Assembly: GCF_009690905.1 (NCBI RefSeq)
Contig: NZ_VOSW01000043.1
Coordinates: forward strand, 1-64,000
DNA: 64,000 nt
Source: Paraburkholderia madseniana
GTDB taxonomy: Bacteria > Pseudomonadota > Gammaproteobacteria > Burkholderiales > Burkholderiaceae
Reading direction: 5' to 3'
The position numbers and the translations under genes were made by a program. Position 1 is the first letter of the stretch. Each line of letters opens with the position of its first letter. This document shows positions 61,133 through 64,000 of this stretch, one piece after another. The notes beneath the pieces are model-generated. The model was not told the origin of the DNA. It made no database searches and worked only from the letters and a program-made list of their open reading frames with translations.

Positions 61133-61291
61133 GGTTTTTGCCACCAAAATACAGATTTCGTTATGGGCGAGATAACGAGAAATAATTTTTCCGCGGAAAT
61201 TGACCTTCGAATATGACCCCCTATGCTGGAGCCTTGCCCGGGACAGTCCCGGCACTTTGGCAGGCACCTGGAAATCATCTTCGGAGAATTC

Positions 61292-62422
61292 ATGAAAGCA
61301 AAGCTGGCGCGAGTGCTGCATCACTCATTGCGCATCAAAACCGTCCGGACCGTTCTTGCCGCAGCGTTCGGCGCGTCCCTCGCGCTCGGTGCCGGAGCGG
61401 CAGCCGCCGCGACTGCGCAGCCGCTCGGCATCGCCTTCGTCTACCTCGGTAATCCGGGCGACGCCGGCTGGACCTACGCGCACGAGCAGGGCGTGAAAGA
61501 GGTCGAGGCGAAATTCGGCGACAAGATCAAGGTGACGCGCGTCGAGAACGTGCCGGAGTCGGCGGATTCGGAGCGCGTGTTTCGCGATCTGGCGTCTAAG
61601 GGCAACAAGATCGTGGTCGGCTCGAGTTTCGGCTTCCAGGATTTCGAGCTGAAGGTCGCCAAGGACTTCCCGGACGCCGTGTTCGAACATGCGACCGGCT
61701 ACAAGAAGGCCGCCAACTTCGCCACCTATGACGTGCGGACCTACCAGAGCGCCTACCTGGCCGGACTGGTCGCCGGCTATACGACGAAGTCCAACACGCT
61801 CGGCTTTGTCGGCTCGGTGCCGGTGCCGGAGGTGGTGCGCAACATCAACGCATTCACGATGGGTGCGCGCTCGGTCAATCCGAATGCACGCGTGAAGGTC
61901 GTGTGGATCAATAGCTGGTTCGACCCGGGCCTCGAAAAGCAGGCCGCCGAGACGCTGATCGGCCAGGGCGCCGACGTGCTGATCCAGAACACCGATTCGA
62001 CGGCGACGATGCAGACAGCCGAGCAGAGGAAAGTGCATGCATTCGGCTGGGACTCCGATATGAAGAAGTTCGGGCCGAACGCGCAGTTGGGCGCGTGCGT
62101 GAGCAACTGGGGCGTGTACTACACGCATCTGGTGCAGCAGGTGATGGCGGGTTCGTGGAATAACTCGCCCGTGTGGTGGGGGCTGAAAGAGAAGGCGATC
62201 GATCTGGCCAACATCAACACGAATGCGGTGTCGCCGACGGCGCAAAAGGCGTTGAGCCAGAAGCGTGACGACATCATCTCCGGCAAGTTCAATCCGTTTG
62301 CCGGTCCGATCGCGGATCAGTCCGGTGTGGTGAAGGTCGCCGCGGGCAAGTCGTTGAGCGATGCGGAGCTGCTGCGTTTGAACTGGTTCGTGCAAGGCGT
62401 CGACGGTTCGCTGCCGAAGTAA
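61292..62422 (+). CDS. BMP-family (PnrA/Med-like) ABC transporter substrate-binding protein
   Basis: A 376-residue periplasmic binding protein started at ATG 61292 with CGGAGAATTC upstream; a longer frame is rejected. The signal peptide ends with AAAA-ATAQPLG. Mature landmarks are IAFVYLGNPGDAGWTYAHEQGV, GSSFGFQDFELKVAKDFP, YQSAYLAGLVAGYTTKS and ADVLIQNTDSTATMQTAEQ. BMP proteins bind nucleosides or related purines for ABC uptake. No permease follows inside the window; instead the deaminase gene comes next, consistent with nucleobase salvage or catabolism. Confidence 0.92.
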   Translation: MKAKLARVLHHSLRIKTVRTVLAAAFGASLALGAGAAAAATAQPLGIAFVYLGNPGDAGWTYAHEQGVKEVEAKFGDKIKVTRVENVPESADSERVFRDLASKGNKIVVGSSFGFQDFELKVAKDFPDAVFEHATGYKKAANFATYDVRTYQSAYLAGLVAGYTTKSNTLGFVGSVPVPEVVRNINAFTMGARSVNPNARVKVVWINSWFDPGLEKQAAETLIGQGADVLIQNTDSTATMQTAEQRKVHAFGWDSDMKKFGPNAQLGACVSNWGVYYTHLVQQVMAGSWNNSPVWWGLKEKAIDLANINTNAVSPTAQKALSQKRDDIISGKFNPFAGPIADQSGVVKVAAGKSLSDAELLRLNWFVQGVDGSLPK

Positions 62423-62472
62423 GGCATTGATTGGCTTGCCTAACTATTATTAAAAACTAAAGGAGATCGCCC

Positions 62473-63021
62473 GTGAGTCTTACCGTCCCGACCGATGCCG
62501 GCGCCGCTGGAGTGGCGCCGGCCTATCCGCCGCAGGGTTTAACGCCGACGCACGAGCAGGTCGTACGGCATCTGCGGCATTCGAGCCGGGTAGCCGAGCG
62601 GGCGACGCTGCTGGGACACCATCCGTTCGGCGCGGTGCTGGTCGGCCCGGATCAGGAGACCGTGTTGATGGAGCAGGGCAATGTCGATACGGTGAATCAC
62701 GCCGAGTCGGTCCTGGCTCGCGTGGCGGCGTTGAATTTCACGCCGGAGTATTTGTGGAGTTGCACGCTCTACACGTCAGTCGAGCCTTGCTGCATGTGTG
62801 CCGGCACGATGTACTGGGCCAATATCGGCCGCGTCGTGTTTGGCATGACCGAGAAGCGCTTGCTGGAGGCGACCGGCGATCATTCCGAGAATCCCACCAT
62901 GAGCGTGGATTGCCGGTATGTGTTCGATCACTGCCAGAAGCCCGTCGAGGTGATCGGCCCGGTGCCCGAGGTGGAGAGTGAGGTGATGGAGGTTCAGCGG
63001 CGGTTCTGGAGCGCCCGGTAG
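62473..63021 (+). CDS. Nucleoside/nucleobase deaminase (CDA/guanine-deaminase fold)
   Basis: A 182-residue zinc deaminase started at GTG 62473 with AGGAGAT upstream. The zinc and proton-shuttle motif is NHAES with His76 and Glu78, and Cys106 and Cys109 lie in EPCCMCAG. The family includes cytosine, guanine and tRNA adenosine deaminases. The NHAES form is typical of guanine or related deaminases. Fifty bases after the BMP-type binding protein, so a joint role in nucleobase use is likely. Confidence 0.87.
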   Translation: MSLTVPTDAGAAGVAPAYPPQGLTPTHEQVVRHLRHSSRVAERATLLGHHPFGAVLVGPDQETVLMEQGNVDTVNHAESVLARVAALNFTPEYLWSCTLYTSVEPCCMCAGTMYWANIGRVVFGMTEKRLLEATGDHSENPTMSVDCRYVFDHCQKPVEVIGPVPEVESEVMEVQRRFWSAR

Positions 63022-63023
63022 CG

Positions 63024-63578
63024 CTATCGCACTTCCGCCGGCGCGAGCATCGCCAGTCCGCAGAACCAGTCGCCGCCGTGCGGCTGATATTTCCACTTAC
63101 TGTTGTTCTCCCTGATCACAGTGGAACACTGGTCGTTCACGACGATTCCGGGATCCGCCGCGGTGCATCGAAGCATCGCGGTTTCGGTTTGCTGTAGCGC
63201 GGGCATCACCGCCTTACGTTGAGTGTCGGGTTCGGCCGGACCATCCTGGGTTCCCGTTCGGATACTTTCGATCAGCCGCTGCAGTTCCTCGATCCGCGTC
63301 GCATACCACGTCCCCAGACACGCCGCATCGCGGCAATTCGCTTCCCGCCACGCCCACTTGCTGTCACTGTCAGTGAGGAAGGCGCGACGGTTGATGACCC
63401 GTCGCCGCGCTTTCCAGTACAGTTGGCCAAGCGTGTCATCGAGCTTCGAGAGCGCAGGGTCGTTGCAGATCATCCGTTCGGTGAGCGAGCGTCCCCTGGT
63501 GCAGTCGAAGCTGGTGGCGTGAGCGGGCAGATGCGTGAGCATCAGTGCGGCGACAAGGATTGGTCGGAAAATTTTCAT
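63024..63578 (-). CDS. LprI-like exported protein (lysozyme-inhibitor family)
   Basis: A 184-residue exported protein started at ATG 63578 (MKIFRPILVAALMLTHLPAHA) with GGGAGC upstream. The longer frame adds a non-coding-like segment. It contains FDCTRGRSLTERMICNDPALSKLDDTLGQLYWKAR, then WREANCRDAACLGTWYATRIEEL, typical of the LprI/DUF1311 helical repeat with paired cysteines forming disulphides. The role is inferred from the family, whose members inhibit lysozyme or bind periplasmic partners. Confidence 0.82.
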   Translation of the reverse strand: MKIFRPILVAALMLTHLPAHATSFDCTRGRSLTERMICNDPALSKLDDTLGQLYWKARRRVINRRAFLTDSDSKWAWREANCRDAACLGTWYATRIEELQRLIESIRTGTQDGPAEPDTQRKAVMPALQQTETAMLRCTAADPGIVVNDQCSTVIRENNSKWKYQPHGGDWFCGLAMLAPAEVR

Positions 63579-63909
63579 GGTGCTCCCGGCGGTGCATGGG
63601 TTTTTCATGCAATGGATGATCGGCCGAGTCGCCGGAATGCAGATGCCCGAAAACAGCGTGAGTTCGGGTGGGTGATTACCAAATCTTGCTTTGCACGGGG
63701 CGCACTGGAACGGCTTGGGCAAGTCCGTAAGCATTTGCCGGGTGGTTTCAGGCATGTGCATTGCGGGTGCGGATGAGTAGGCGCTGTGGCCGCCACACCG
63801 CTTGAAGCGACGACCAGGCCCGACGCATTCACACGTGCATGCAGGCAGGCACACATGCAAGCCGTAGCGGCACGCACGCAAACGCGGGACGTAAAAAACG
63901 GGAGATAAA
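63579..63909. other. Divergent region at the right edge
   Basis: 330 bp between the LprI-like gene and the DUF4148-like gene. Direct repeats of CACACGTGCATGC / GCAGGCACACATG type near 63829-63858 form a purine/pyrimidine-alternating stretch. No gene seen. Confidence 0.4.
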
Positions 63910-64000
63910 ATGAAACAACACCTCGTTCGATGCATGTATGTGGCGGCCAGCTTGCTGGCGCTGCCAGCAGTGGCGTCCGCACAGTCGCAGGCCTATACGA
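63910..64000 (+). CDS. Exported DUF4148-like protein, N-terminal fragment cut by window edge
   Basis: ATG 63910 with GGGAGATAA upstream begins a signal peptide (VRCMYVAASLLALPAVASA, then QSQAY) typical of the small DUF4148 family common in Burkholderia. Only 30 residues are in the window. Confidence 0.65.
   Translation, partial: MKQHLVRCMYVAASLLALPAVASAQSQAYT

Noticed and set aside
63829..63858. Short ACACGTGCATG-like repeats suggestive of a CRISPR-like array
   Set aside because: Only a short alternating purine/pyrimidine stretch; no regular repeats and spacers are present.

Overview
The window looks like part of a replicon from Burkholderia sensu lato, most likely Paraburkholderia or a close relative. 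The DNA is GC-rich with strongly GC-biased third codon positions. It carries two trimeric Burkholderia-type porins, MHS-family transport, many FAH-family and IclR/LysR catabolic genes, IS1182-type insertion sequences and a DUF4148-like secreted protein at the right edge. The genus is inferred from protein style only. I saw no rRNA, tRNA, CRISPR array or replication origin. The mix of catabolic islands, IS debris and pseudogenes suggests a secondary chromosome or megaplasmid.

Left part (1-13826): the edge cuts an IS1182-type transposase. Next comes a large divergent catabolic locus around an IclR regulator (8911-9717). Leftward genes are an MHS transporter, a cupin, a shikimate-dehydrogenase-like enzyme, a Gfo/Idh/MocA oxidoreductase, a porin, an AraD1/FAH-type dehydratase and an alpha-ketoglutarate-semialdehyde-type dehydrogenase. 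Rightward genes are a 2-keto-4-pentenoate-hydratase-like protein, an FAH/diketo-acid hydrolase, a small ferredoxin-fold protein and an altronate/galactarate-dehydratase-like protein. Together they read as uptake and non-phosphorylating oxidation of a sugar acid or polyhydroxy acid to 2-oxoglutarate.

Middle left (14337-20077): an orphan ModA-like binding protein, an intact IS1182-type element with perfect 17-bp ends, a small secreted protein, a second porin and a beta-propeller lipoprotein.

Accessory catabolic island (20820-31109): Old Yellow Enzyme, TauD-type dioxygenase, an in-frame LysR-MFS chimera, an AhpD-like protein, a cupin similar to 2,4'-dihydroxyacetophenone dioxygenase, an Asp-nucleophile alpha/beta hydrolase, a 6-oxocamphor-hydrolase-like crotonase, a LysR regulator with a decayed tandem copy, and an isochorismatase-fold hydrolase. 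Three promoters in this island share one dyad (CATTCC-N5-GGAATG type) at fixed distance from a -10-like hexamer, so I propose a dispersed regulon for an enone or beta-diketone. This is the best candidate for an undescribed system here.

31419-37528: an XapX / amidohydrolase / DoxX / double-VOC operon, a second isochorismatase-fold protein, a small membrane protein and MlaA. 37767-46567: a histidine kinase with its response regulator, a divergent second response regulator and a tripartite RND efflux operon. A near-identical 17-bp AT-rich site, inverted in one place, lies upstream of both regulators and of the efflux operon.

Right part (46726-64000): a second beta-propeller protein, two methyltransferases, a MarR-like regulator, a cNMP/glutaredoxin-like/thioredoxin-reductase-like fusion without redox cysteines, a cluster of small genes three of which share a 32-nt leader, a YgjP-type metallopeptidase, a YdeP-type molybdoenzyme opposite a MocR regulator, a BMP-type binding protein with a purine/pyrimidine deaminase, an LprI-like protein and a truncated DUF4148-like gene.
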